NCBI GenBank assembly: GCA_025455885.1
Contig: JALOLR010000017.1
Coordinates: forward strand, 40,192 to 104,191
DNA: 64,000 nucleotides
Direction of reading: 5' to 3'
DNA from: Acidimicrobiales bacterium
GTDB lineage: Bacteria; Actinomycetota; Acidimicrobiia; Acidimicrobiales; Acidimicrobilacustridaceae
The notes beneath the pieces are model-generated. The model was not told the DNA's origin. It was given only the letters and a program-made list of their open reading frames with translations, and did not search any database. This document shows positions 1 to 7,109 of this stretch, one piece after another. Every line of letters starts with the position of its first letter. Position 1 is the stretch's first letter. A program made the translations under genes and the position numbers.

Positions 1-268
1 CGAGCTCGATGAGCGTCTCGGCGGCGGTGCGCCTCGCGATCTCGGCGGCCGTCTCCTCGAGGATGGTGCGCTCGGCGCGAGTTGGGTAGTACTCGTCGAG
101 GCGGGTGATCTCGTCGAACAGCACCGACCCCGCATCGTCGTAGAACCACACCGGAGGGATGGTGGGCGGGCACCGGCGGAGGCCCGCTCTCGTCTGCTCG
201 GCGAGCTGGTTGGCCCAGTCGGCCGGGTCCAGGTGGACGTCGATGACCAGCTGGCCGGGCTCAGGCAT
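1..268 (-). CDS. egtD: L-histidine N-alpha-methyltransferase EgtD (N-terminal part, cut by window edge)
   Basis: Only the first 89 or so codons are inside the window. EgtD trimethylates histidine with SAM to make hercynine, the first step of ergothioneine synthesis. The visible N-terminus carries the family pattern: a proline-rich lead into VWFYDDAGSVLFDEIT, then LDEYYPTRAE, typical of the EgtD histidine-binding lobe (WFYD..GS.LFd.IT...EYYPTR). The ATG at 268-266 overlaps the egtB stop by 8 bp, so the two genes are co-transcribed and probably translationally coupled. The SAM-binding domain lies outside the window, so integrity of the enzyme cannot be judged. Confidence 0.9.
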   Translation of the reverse strand, partial: MPEPGQLVIDVHLDPADWANQLAEQTRAGLRRCPPTIPPVWFYDDAGSVLFDEITRLDEYYPTRAERTILEETAAEIARRTAAETLIEL

Positions 269-1514
269 CGTGAGCCAGGCGCACGCTGGTGAACGGCCAG
301 CGCGAGGGCGGGGGATAGAAGTTGCGGTACGTGGCGCGTGCATGGCCGCCGGGCGTCACGCAGGCGCCCCCCCGGAGGACGTGCTGGTTCACCATGAACT
401 TCCCGTTGTACTCGCCGACCGCGCCGTCGGCGACCCGGAAGCGCGGGTAGGCGGCGTAGGCGCTGGCCGTCCACTGCCACCCGGCCGAGTAGAGGGCCAT
501 CGGGTCGTCCCGGTCGGGGCGCGGGTGCAGGTCGGACGTGGCCCGCGGGGGAGGGGCGACGTCGTCGAAGGCGGCCTCCCACTCGAACTCGGTGGGGAGA
601 CGGGCACCGGCCCAGCGCGCGTAGGCGTCGGCCTCGTAGTAGCTGACGTGGGTGACCGGCTCGTGGGGGTCGAGCGGACGGGCGCCGGTGAGCGCGAACA
701 CCGTCGGCGGGTCGAGGTCCCAGTAGAGGGGGGCGGTCCACTCCTCCGCGGCGACCGTCGCCCACCCGTCGGACAGCCAGAGCTCGGCGCGGCGGTAGCC
801 GCCGTCGTCGACGAACTCCGCCCACTCGCCGCAGGTGACGAGGCGATCGGCGATGCGGAAGGGCTCGAGGTGCACGGTGTGGCGCGGCCCCTCGTTGTCG
901 AACGAGAACCCGTTTGCCGCCGCGCCGACCTCGACCGTGCCCCCGGGGTGCTCGATCCATCCGAGCGGGGAGGGATCCCACCGCCGGGGCTCGGGGTCGG
1001 CGCGGTACGCCGGTCGGAACGGGTTCTGGGCGAGGAGGTGCTTGGCGTCCATCAACAGCAACTCCTGGTGCTGCTGCTCGTGGTGCAGGCCGAGGTCCAC
1101 CAGCTCGGCGACGCCGGGCCCGAGACGGTCGAGGCCCTCGAGCAGCGCCTGCATGGCGTCGTCGACGCGTCGCCGGTAGTCGGCGACCTCGTCGACGGTC
1201 GGCCGGGTGATGAGGCCTCGCCGGGGCCGCGCGTGGCGGGGGCCGGCGGCCTCGTAGTAGCTGTTGAACAGGTAGGCGTAGGACGGGTCGACCGGGGTGT
1301 GGCCGGCGAGGTTCGGGGCCAGCAGGAACGTCTCGAAGAACCAGGTGGTGTGGGCCCGGTGCCACTTCGTGGGGCTGGCGTCGGGCATCGACTGCACGAC
1401 CTGGTCCTCGGGGCCGAGTGGTGCGGCCAGCGCCTCGGTGTGGCCGCGGACCCTGCGATAGACGTCGGGGTCGACGCGGACCGGGGGGAGCTGGTGGTCC
1501 TGCTCGGTGCGCAT
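261..1514 (-). CDS. egtB: Ergothioneine biosynthesis sulfoxide synthase EgtB
   Basis: Non-heme iron enzyme that joins hercynine to a thiol donor (gamma-glutamylcysteine or cysteine) using O2. The N-terminal DinB-like part has HRAHTTWFFETFLL and the iron-ligand pattern LHHEQQHQELLLMD (H-x3-H-x-E). The C-terminal formylglycine-enzyme-like domain ends in RGGACVTPGGHARATYRNFYPP. I placed the start at ATG 1514 (MRTEQDHQLPP), about 417 aa, because homology begins just after it and a G-rich ribosome-binding-like stretch precedes it; upstream in-frame codons reach 1595 but look non-coding. It overlaps egtD by 8 bp. No egtC or egtA is adjacent, so the sulfur donor cannot be read from context. Confidence 0.93.
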   Translation of the reverse strand: MRTEQDHQLPPVRVDPDVYRRVRGHTEALAAPLGPEDQVVQSMPDASPTKWHRAHTTWFFETFLLAPNLAGHTPVDPSYAYLFNSYYEAAGPRHARPRRGLITRPTVDEVADYRRRVDDAMQALLEGLDRLGPGVAELVDLGLHHEQQHQELLLMDAKHLLAQNPFRPAYRADPEPRRWDPSPLGWIEHPGGTVEVGAAANGFSFDNEGPRHTVHLEPFRIADRLVTCGEWAEFVDDGGYRRAELWLSDGWATVAAEEWTAPLYWDLDPPTVFALTGARPLDPHEPVTHVSYYEADAYARWAGARLPTEFEWEAAFDDVAPPPRATSDLHPRPDRDDPMALYSAGWQWTASAYAAYPRFRVADGAVGEYNGKFMVNQHVLRGGACVTPGGHARATYRNFYPPPSRWPFTSVRLAHDA

Positions 1515-1585
1515 GATGGGACCCCCGCGGCGCTCGGCGTCGGCCGACAAGCTACCGACCCGGCCAGGTGTTGCCACCTCCAGAA

Positions 1586-1606
1586 CTTGATACACTAGCC
1601 ATCAAC
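1586..1606. promoter_or_regulatory. HAIR-like inverted repeat (possible HspR operator) upstream of clpB
   Basis: The site reads CTTGATA-N7-CATCAAC. The HspR-associated inverted repeat (HAIR) is CTTGAGT-N7-ACTCAAG, and here the TTGA...TCAA core and its exact 11-nt spacing are kept while the inner and outer bases differ. It lies 75 nt before the clpB start; clpB is a classic HspR target in actinobacteria. A TACACT hexamer (1591-1596) inside it could be the -10 box. Imperfect match, so only a candidate. Confidence 0.45.
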
Positions 1607-1680
1607 TTTCTTGAACGAACGGGTTTGGGCACCTCGACGGGGAGCCTGTGCCGTTCCCCGAGCCAGGAGCGAGCCGACGC

Positions 1681-4170
1681 ATGGCGCTGGACCCCAACCG
1701 CTGGACGCTGAAGACCCAGGACGCCGTCAACACGGCCATCGCCGCGGCGCGGTCGGCCAGCAACCCCGAGGTGACGCCGACCCATCTCCTCCTGGCCCTG
1801 CTCGGCCAGGAGGAGGGCGTCGTGCTCCCGGTGCTGCAGAAGGTGGGCGTGGCGCCGGCGCAGCTCAAGCAGCGGCTCGAGGAGGACCTGGCCAAGCTCC
1901 CGAGCGCCTACGGCGGCGAGTCCCGGGTGGGTCGCGAGCTCACCGCACTCATCGACCGCGCCGACGAGTTCCGCCGAGAGCTCACCGACGAGTACCTGTC
2001 AACCGAGCACCTCCTCGTCGCGCTCGCCGACCTCGTCGGCGTCGACCGCGAGACCCTCCTGGCCGCACTCGCCGAGGTGCGGGGCAGCCACCGGGTCACC
2101 AGCCAGAACCCCGAGGACCAGTACCAGGCGCTCGAGAAGTACGGCCTCGACCTCACCGAGGCCGCTCGTGAGGGCAAGATCGACCCGGTCATCGGGCGCG
2201 ACGACGAGATCCGTCGCGTGATCCAGGTGCTGTCGCGTCGCACGAAGAACAACCCCGTCCTCATCGGCGAGCCCGGCGTGGGCAAGACGGCGATCGTCGA
2301 GGGGTTGGCCCGCCGCATCGTCGAGGGCGACGTGCCCGAGAGCCTGCGCAACAAGCGGCTCATCTCCCTCGATCTCAGCTCGATGGTCGCCGGCGCCAAG
2401 TACCGGGGCGAGTTCGAGGAGCGCCTCAAGGCGGTCCTGAAGGAGATCACCGATGCCGAGGGCGAGGTGGTGACCTTCATCGACGAGATGCACACCGTGG
2501 TCGGCGCCGGTGCCGCGGAGGGCTCCATGGACGCCGGCAACATGCTCAAGCCCCTGCTGGCCCGGGGCCAGCTGCGCATGATCGGCGCCACGACGCTCGA
2601 CGAGTTCCGCAAGCACATCGAGAAGGACCCCGCCCTGGAGCGGCGCTTCCAGCAGGTCTTCGTCGACCAGCCCTCCGTCGAGGACACGATCGCCATCCTG
2701 CGTGGTCTGAAGGAGCGCTACGAGGTGCACCACGGTGTGCGCATCCAGGACGCCGCCCTCGTGGCCGCGGCGGTGCTCTCCGATCGCTACCTCACCGGGC
2801 GCTTCCTGCCCGACAAGGCCATCGACCTCGTCGACGAGGCGGCCTCCAAGCTGCGCATCGAGATCGATTCGATGCCCACCGAGATCGACGTGGTCGAGCG
2901 CCGCATCCGTCAACTCGAGATCGAGCGGGTGGCCCTGGCCAAGGAGACCGACCAGGCCTCCGCCGACCGCCTCGCGACGCTCGACGGCGAGCTGGCCAAC
3001 CTCGAGGAGCAGATCACGGGCATGAAGGCCCACTGGCAGTCCGAGCGCGACGCCATCGACCGGATCCGCGGGCTGAAGGAGCAGCTCGAGACCAAGCGCC
3101 TCGAGCTCGAGCGCGAAGTGGATCTCGAGAAGGCGGCCGAGATCCGCTACGGCCAGCTCCCCGAGGTCGAGCGCCAGGTGGCGCTCGCGTCGGCGGCCCT
3201 CGACGAGCTCCAGGCGACCCAGAAGATGTTGAAGGAGGAGGTCGACGAGGAGGACATCGCCGAGGTCGTCGGCAAGTGGACCGGGGTGCCCGTGAGCCGG
3301 CTCATGGAAGGGGAGATGGCCAAGCTCGTTCGCCTCGAGGACGTGCTGCACGACCGGGTGGTCGGCCAGGACGAGGCGGTGGTGGCGGTCGCGAACGCCA
3401 TCCGGCGGAGCCGGGCCGGCCTGTCCGACCCCGACCGTCCGATCGGATCGTTCCTGTTCCTCGGGCCCACGGGCGTCGGCAAGACCGAGCTGGCCCGTTC
3501 GCTCGCCGACTTCCTCTTCGACGACGAGCGGGCGATGGTGCGCATCGACATGAGCGAGTACATGGAGAAGTTCTCCGTGAGCCGGCTCATCGGTGCACCC
3601 CCGGGGTACGTGGGCTACGACGAAGGCGGTCAGCTCACCGAGGCCGTCCGGCGCCGACCCTACGCGGTGGTGCTGCTCGACGAGATCGAGAAGGCCCATC
3701 CCGACGTGTTCAACGTGTTGCTCCAGCTCCTCGATGACGGCCGTCTCACCGACGGCCAGGGTCGGACGGTGGACTTCACCAACGTGGTCCTGATCATGAC
3801 CTCCAACCTGCCCGGTGATCCCCGGGAGTTCTTCAAGCCGGAGTTCGTGAACCGCATCGACGACATCGTCCGGTTCCGGGCGCTGACCGAGGACGACCTC
3901 ACCCGCATCGTGCGCATCCAGCTCCAGTCGTTGCGACGTCGACTGGCACAGCGGCGCATCGGGCTCGACGTGACCCCCGCCGCCGAGGCGGCCCTGGCCA
4001 CCGAGGGCTTCGATCCCGCCTACGGGGCGCGGCCGTTGAAGCGGGTCATCCAGCGAGAGATCGGGGACGCCCTGGCCCTCGCGCTGCTCGAGGGCAGCTT
4101 CGCCGAGGGCGACACCGTGGTGGTCGACGTCGACGACGACGGGGCCGTGGTCCTCGGCTCGTCGGGGTAG
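1681..4170 (+). CDS. clpB: ATP-dependent chaperone ClpB
   Basis: Hexameric AAA+ disaggregase working with DnaK/DnaJ/GrpE in the cytoplasm. The order of parts is complete: N-terminal Clp repeat ([16 protein letters not shown]), first AAA domain with Walker A GEPGVGKT near residue 196 and Walker [14 protein letters not shown], the coiled-coil M domain, second AAA domain with GPTGVGKTE near residue 594, Walker [12 protein letters not shown], and the D2 C-terminal domain ([11 protein letters not shown]). ATG 1681 ([13 protein letters not shown]) is preferred over the ATG at 1648; AGGAG sits at 1665-1669. At 829 aa it is shorter than most ClpB (around 860): the segment between sensor-1 TSN and the PEFVNRID motif is contracted to a few residues. 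Divergent from egtB, with a HAIR-like operator upstream. Confidence 0.96.
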   Translation: MALDPNRWTLKTQDAVNTAIAAARSASNPEVTPTHLLLALLGQEEGVVLPVLQKVGVAPAQLKQRLEEDLAKLPSAYGGESRVGRELTALIDRADEFRRELTDEYLSTEHLLVALADLVGVDRETLLAALAEVRGSHRVTSQNPEDQYQALEKYGLDLTEAAREGKIDPVIGRDDEIRRVIQVLSRRTKNNPVLIGEPGVGKTAIVEGLARRIVEGDVPESLRNKRLISLDLSSMVAGAKYRGEFEERLKAVLKEITDAEGEVVTFIDEMHTVVGAGAAEGSMDAGNMLKPLLARGQLRMIGATTLDEFRKHIEKDPALERRFQQVFVDQPSVEDTIAILRGLKERYEVHHGVRIQDAALVAAAVLSDRYLTGRFLPDKAIDLVDEAASKLRIEIDSMPTEIDVVERRIRQLEIERVALAKETDQASADRLATLDGELANLEEQITGMKAHWQSERDAIDRIRGLKEQLETKRLELEREVDLEKAAEIRYGQLPEVERQVALASAALDELQATQKMLKEEVDEEDIAEVVGKWTGVPVSRLMEGEMAKLVRLEDVLHDRVVGQDEAVVAVANAIRRSRAGLSDPDRPIGSFLFLGPTGVGKTELARSLADFLFDDERAMVRIDMSEYMEKFSVSRLIGAPPGYVGYDEGGQLTEAVRRRPYAVVLLDEIEKAHPDVFNVLLQLLDDGRLTDGQGRTVDFTNVVLIMTSNLPGDPREFFKPEFVNRIDDIVRFRALTEDDLTRIVRIQLQSLRRRLAQRRIGLDVTPAAEAALATEGFDPAYGARPLKRVIQREIGDALALALLEGSFAEGDTVVVDVDDDGAVVLGSSG

Positions 4171-4280
4171 GTCGATCGGCTCATTGTGACGAAGGGTGGC
4201 AAGCCGGCCTTTCCGGCGACCACAGAGGGTGGTACCTTGACCTCCGTCGTTCCAGAGCGACGACAGGGGAAGCAACGATC

Positions 4281-4384
4281 CGCCGGCCTTCATTGGTCGC
4301 TTCGGCCGGCGAGGAGCTAGAGCGAACCCGGCCCCGACGCACCACTCGAAGTGTGCGCCCGGGGCTCACCCGTGTGCGCACGAC
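4281..4384 (+). promoter_or_regulatory. Structured 5' leader upstream of the LPXTG surface-protein gene
   Basis: Two hairpins can be drawn: CGCCGGCC (4281-4288) with GGCCGGCG (4304-4311), and a nested one around 4337-4373 (GCCCCG...CACT-CGA-AGTG...CGGGGC). They sit between clpB and the surface protein start at 4403, ahead of its ribosome-binding site (GGGAGAGGG). Neither has a T-tract. The layout resembles a structured leader, but I could not match it to a known riboswitch class. Confidence 0.25.
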
Positions 4385-4402
4385 GCCGACGGGAGAGGGC
4401 TC

Positions 4403-5878
4403 ATGGCTCAGTTGTCCACGACGCAGAAGAAGCGAGGCGGGGCGATCTTCGCCGTCTTCGCGATCGTCGCGTCCATCGTGATCGGCTTCGCCGCCCCGGC
4501 GTTCGCCCACCACTCCGAGATCGAGGCGGGGGCCGACTGCGACGGCCTGGTCTCCTGGACCGCCGAGGCGTGGATCGACTCGACGCCCACGCAGCAGGAG
4601 CGCACCAACCAGAACGTGCGGGTCTGGTACCGCGTCGGCAACGTCGCAGTCCCGAGCGGGAACCCGGTGGCCCCGGCCGCCGGCGACGTCGAGGTCGCCA
4701 CCGGGGCGTTCAACATCGGCAACGGCTACTCGTTCGGCGGCACCTTCCCGATGCCCGCCGACCAGACCACCATCACGGTGTTCGTCCAGGAGCAGGGCAA
4801 GTGGGGGACGGCCACCCCGCCGACGGGAGCCGGCGTGGCCCAGGCCCGGCGGGCCGTGGTCACCCTGCCGACCGACTGCCCGACACCGGACATCACCATC
4901 GAGGTGGAGTGCGAGAAGATCATCATCAGGTCCACCAAGGACCTCTCCAACATCATCTGGCAGAGCGGCGACGACCCCTCCCAACGCGTCGAGGGCCTCA
5001 CCGGCACCTACTACGAGCTCCCCAACGATCCGGCCAACCCGATCACCGCGGTCTGGGTGAAGTCGGGCAACAACAAGGTCGAACCCGGCGACCCGCTGCC
5101 CAACCCGCCGTTCGGCAACAACCAGGGCATCGGCGCTTACTTCGCCGTCGCCGCCCCCACGGGTTGCGAGGGTGATCCGACCGCCACGGCGGAGGTGGAG
5201 TGCACCGACGAGGGCGGCACCATCACCGTGACGCTGGACAACGAAGGAGGGTCGCTGCCGGCCACCTTCGAGGTCACCAACCCGGCCGATCCCACCGACG
5301 TGCGCACCGTCGTCGTGGCGGTGGACGAGACGGACGAGGTCAGCTTCACCGCCGTCCCCGACGGGACCTACGAGGTTCCGGTCTCGGTCACGTACCCCGG
5401 CGGTGAGCCGATCGACAAGACCATCACCGGCGTGGTCGTGGCGTGTGACGGCGTTCCCGTGGTGCAGGGTTCGGCCGAGTGCTCGACCACGGGCGGCGTC
5501 GTGACCCTGACGCTGTCCAACGACGCCCCGGCGGGCGGCAAGTCCGTGGAGTTCGTGGTGTCGGGTCCGGGCACGCCCGACGGTCCGACGACGGTGAGCG
5601 TGGCCGCCGGTGACTCGACGACGCTGGTGTTCAGCGGTGTCGCCGACGGTACGGCGACCTATGAGATCACCCGGCGTGGCGTTGCCCGACGAGACCTTCG
5701 AGATCGACTGCGCCGGTGTGCCGGCGGTGTCGGCGTCGTCGGAGTGCTCGGCGACGGGTGGTGTCGTGACCCTGGAGCTGTCGAACACCGCCCCGGTCGG
5801 CTTCAAGGCCGTGGAGTTCGTGGTGTCGGGTCCGGGTACGCCCGACGGTCCGACGACGGTGAGCGTGGCCGCCGGTGA
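4403..5878 (+). CDS. Secreted repeat-rich surface protein, N-terminal fragment (frame broken)
   Basis: Begins with a clear signal peptide: a basic KKR, a hydrophobic stretch and cleavage likely after APAFA (about residue 36). A GGGAGAGGG ribosome-binding site precedes the ATG. After a unique N-terminal region (about 230 aa) come repeated beta-sandwich-like units of about 90 aa, each starting with a Cys (AECSTTGG..., VECTDEGG...) and containing VEFVVSGPGTPDGPTTVSVAAGD. True coding in this frame ends near 5671. From 5672 to 5936 the repeat continues in the +1 frame, and from about 5937 it returns to the first frame (next entry). The residues from 5672 to the stop at 5878 are out-of-frame translation. 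The whole (4403-6940) is one cell-wall-anchored protein of unknown ligand. The breaks may be an assembly error or a real mutation. Confidence 0.7.
   Translation: MAQLSTTQKKRGGAIFAVFAIVASIVIGFAAPAFAHHSEIEAGADCDGLVSWTAEAWIDSTPTQQERTNQNVRVWYRVGNVAVPSGNPVAPAAGDVEVATGAFNIGNGYSFGGTFPMPADQTTITVFVQEQGKWGTATPPTGAGVAQARRAVVTLPTDCPTPDITIEVECEKIIIRSTKDLSNIIWQSGDDPSQRVEGLTGTYYELPNDPANPITAVWVKSGNNKVEPGDPLPNPPFGNNQGIGAYFAVAAPTGCEGDPTATAEVECTDEGGTITVTLDNEGGSLPATFEVTNPADPTDVRTVVVAVDETDEVSFTAVPDGTYEVPVSVTYPGGEPIDKTITGVVVACDGVPVVQGSAECSTTGGVVTLTLSNDAPAGGKSVEFVVSGPGTPDGPTTVSVAAGDSTTLVFSGVADGTATYEITRRGVARRDLRDRLRRCAGGVGVVGVLGDGWCRDPGAVEHRPGRLQGRGVRGVGSGYARRSDDGERGRR
5546..5671 (+). repeat. 126-bp near-identical internal repeat, copy 1
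   Basis: This stretch and 5811-5936 differ at one base that I can see (C at 5572, T at 5837). The offset is 265 bp, one more than a multiple of three, so the two copies are in different frames. Copy 1 ends exactly where the first frame switch occurs. Confidence 0.9.
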
Positions 5879-5936
5879 CTCGACGACGCTGGTGTTCAGC
5901 GGTGTCGCCGACGGTACGGCGACCTATGAGATCACC
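5811..5936 (+). repeat. 126-bp near-identical internal repeat, copy 2
   Basis: Second copy of the repeat at 5546-5671. It is read in the +1 frame as part of a segment (5672-5936) that still encodes good repeat protein, including a clean inter-unit linker and the start of the next Cys-containing unit. Its last base coincides with the second frame switch. Confidence 0.9.
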
Positions 5937-5953
5937 TCGACAACGACGGCACC

Positions 5954-6940
5954 GTGACCATCACCGTGTCCAACACCTCGCCGGCCGGGAGCGCGCTCCC
6001 CGTCGAGTTCGTGGTGTCGGGCCCGGGCACGGCGACGACGCCGACCACCGTCTCGGTGGCCGCCGGTAGCTCGGCCCAGGTCGTCTTCACCGGGGTCGCC
6101 GACGGTGAGGTCACCTACACCGTGACCGCCGACGGTGTCGAGATCGACAGCTTCACCTTCGAGGTGGAGTGCGACGATCCCGGGGTGCCCGAGGTCGACG
6201 GGTTCGTGGAGTGCACCGGACTCGGTGGCGACGTCGTCCTCGTGCTCGGCAACGACGGCGTCCCCGGCAAGAACCTGCCCATCACGTTCCGGGTGACCGC
6301 CCCCGTCGGGGGTGAGGTCGCCGACTACACGGTCGACCCGGGCGAGACGGTGAACGTCGTCTTCCCGAACGTGCCCGACGGCAGCTACACCATCGGGGTC
6401 AGCGTGATCGATCCCGCAACGGTCACGAGTGCGTTCCTGGCCCAGGACGCCGGGTTCACCCCGGCGGCCGAGATCTCCTTCGACCAGGAGCTCACGGTGG
6501 CGTGCACGCCGATCGCCGAGATCGAGTGCGCCGAGGGCGGCTTCGACGTGATCCTCAACAACGGTGGCGACACCGAGGTCGAGATGTCGGTGCTGAAGAA
6601 CGGCTCGGTCGTGGAGACCGTGACGATCCCCGCCTTCGGCGGCGTCGTCCCGGTGTTCGTGCCTGCCGAGGAGGGCGAGACGCTCTCCATCTCGGTCTCG
6701 GTCGACGGGGAGGTGGCGATCACGGAGACGATCACCCGTGACTGCGACGCTCCGCCGCCCGATGTGCCGCCCGGGCCCGAGGTCCTCGGCGTCACCCAGG
6801 CCCAGCCCCCCGCCGCGGTGGTGACCCCGGCCGGGGCGCTGCCCTACACCGGCGGTGAGGTGATGCGGACCGTGCTGCTCGGCCTGGGCCTCGCCCTCGC
6901 CGGGATCGGACTGGTGGCCTTCGCCCGGCGACGGGCCTAG
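5954..6940 (+). CDS. LPXTG-type surface protein, C-terminal fragment with LPYTG anchor
   Basis: Continues the protein that starts at 4403, in the same frame; coding resumes at about 5937 (LDNDGTVTITVSNTSPAGS). Its repeat units are more diverged than the near-identical pair. The C-terminus is a textbook sorting signal: proline-rich spacer (PPPDVPPGPEV), LPYTGG, a hydrophobic helix (TVLLGLGLALAGIGLVAF) and a terminal RRR. A sortase should therefore cleave it and attach it to peptidoglycan; none is in the window. The ATG at 5954 is only the first in-frame start codon after the break, not a real initiation site. Followed by a strong hairpin at 6984-7014. Confidence 0.8.
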   Translation: MTITVSNTSPAGSALPVEFVVSGPGTATTPTTVSVAAGSSAQVVFTGVADGEVTYTVTADGVEIDSFTFEVECDDPGVPEVDGFVECTGLGGDVVLVLGNDGVPGKNLPITFRVTAPVGGEVADYTVDPGETVNVVFPNVPDGSYTIGVSVIDPATVTSAFLAQDAGFTPAAEISFDQELTVACTPIAEIECAEGGFDVILNNGGDTEVEMSVLKNGSVVETVTIPAFGGVVPVFVPAEEGETLSISVSVDGEVAITETITRDCDAPPPDVPPGPEVLGVTQAQPPAAVVTPAGALPYTGGEVMRTVLLGLGLALAGIGLVAFARRRA

Positions 6941-6983
6941 CCCCGACACGGTCGGGGGTGCCCCGGCCGTGACCGAACCGTGA

Positions 6984-7014
6984 CCGGAGGGGAGCCCGTG
7001 CGGCTCCCCTCCGG
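6984..7014 (+). terminator. Strong hairpin after the surface-protein gene
   Basis: Perfect 13-bp stem CCGGAGGGGAGCC / GGCTCCCCTCCGG with a 5-nt loop (CGTGC), 43 nt after the stop. There is no T-tract, so this would be an I-shaped terminator of the kind common in GC-rich actinobacteria. Confidence 0.65.
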
Positions 7015-7096
7015 CGCGTCCGGGATCGGCGCGCGGACCCCAGGCTCTCCGGGTGAACGGGCCGTGTCGCGAAGCTGACCTGGGGATGGTCCGAAG

Positions 7097-7102
7097 TACG
7101 CT
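7097..7102 (+). promoter_or_regulatory. -10 box TACGCT of a probable leaderless transcript
   Basis: TACGCT ends 7 nt before GTG 7110, with CTGACC as a weak -35 about 16 nt upstream. No Shine-Dalgarno sequence precedes the GTG. Confidence 0.5.
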
Positions 7103-7109
7103 GGGACGC

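Noticed and set aside
4213..4226. GCCGG-CCTTT-CCGGC as the clpB terminator
   Set aside because: Only a 5-bp stem and no T-run; too weak to call.
1999..4293. A 764-aa open frame on the minus strand across clpB
   Set aside because: Antisense shadow of a confident gene. In very GC-rich DNA the complementary frame stays open; the product is His/Leu/Glu-rich and resembles nothing.
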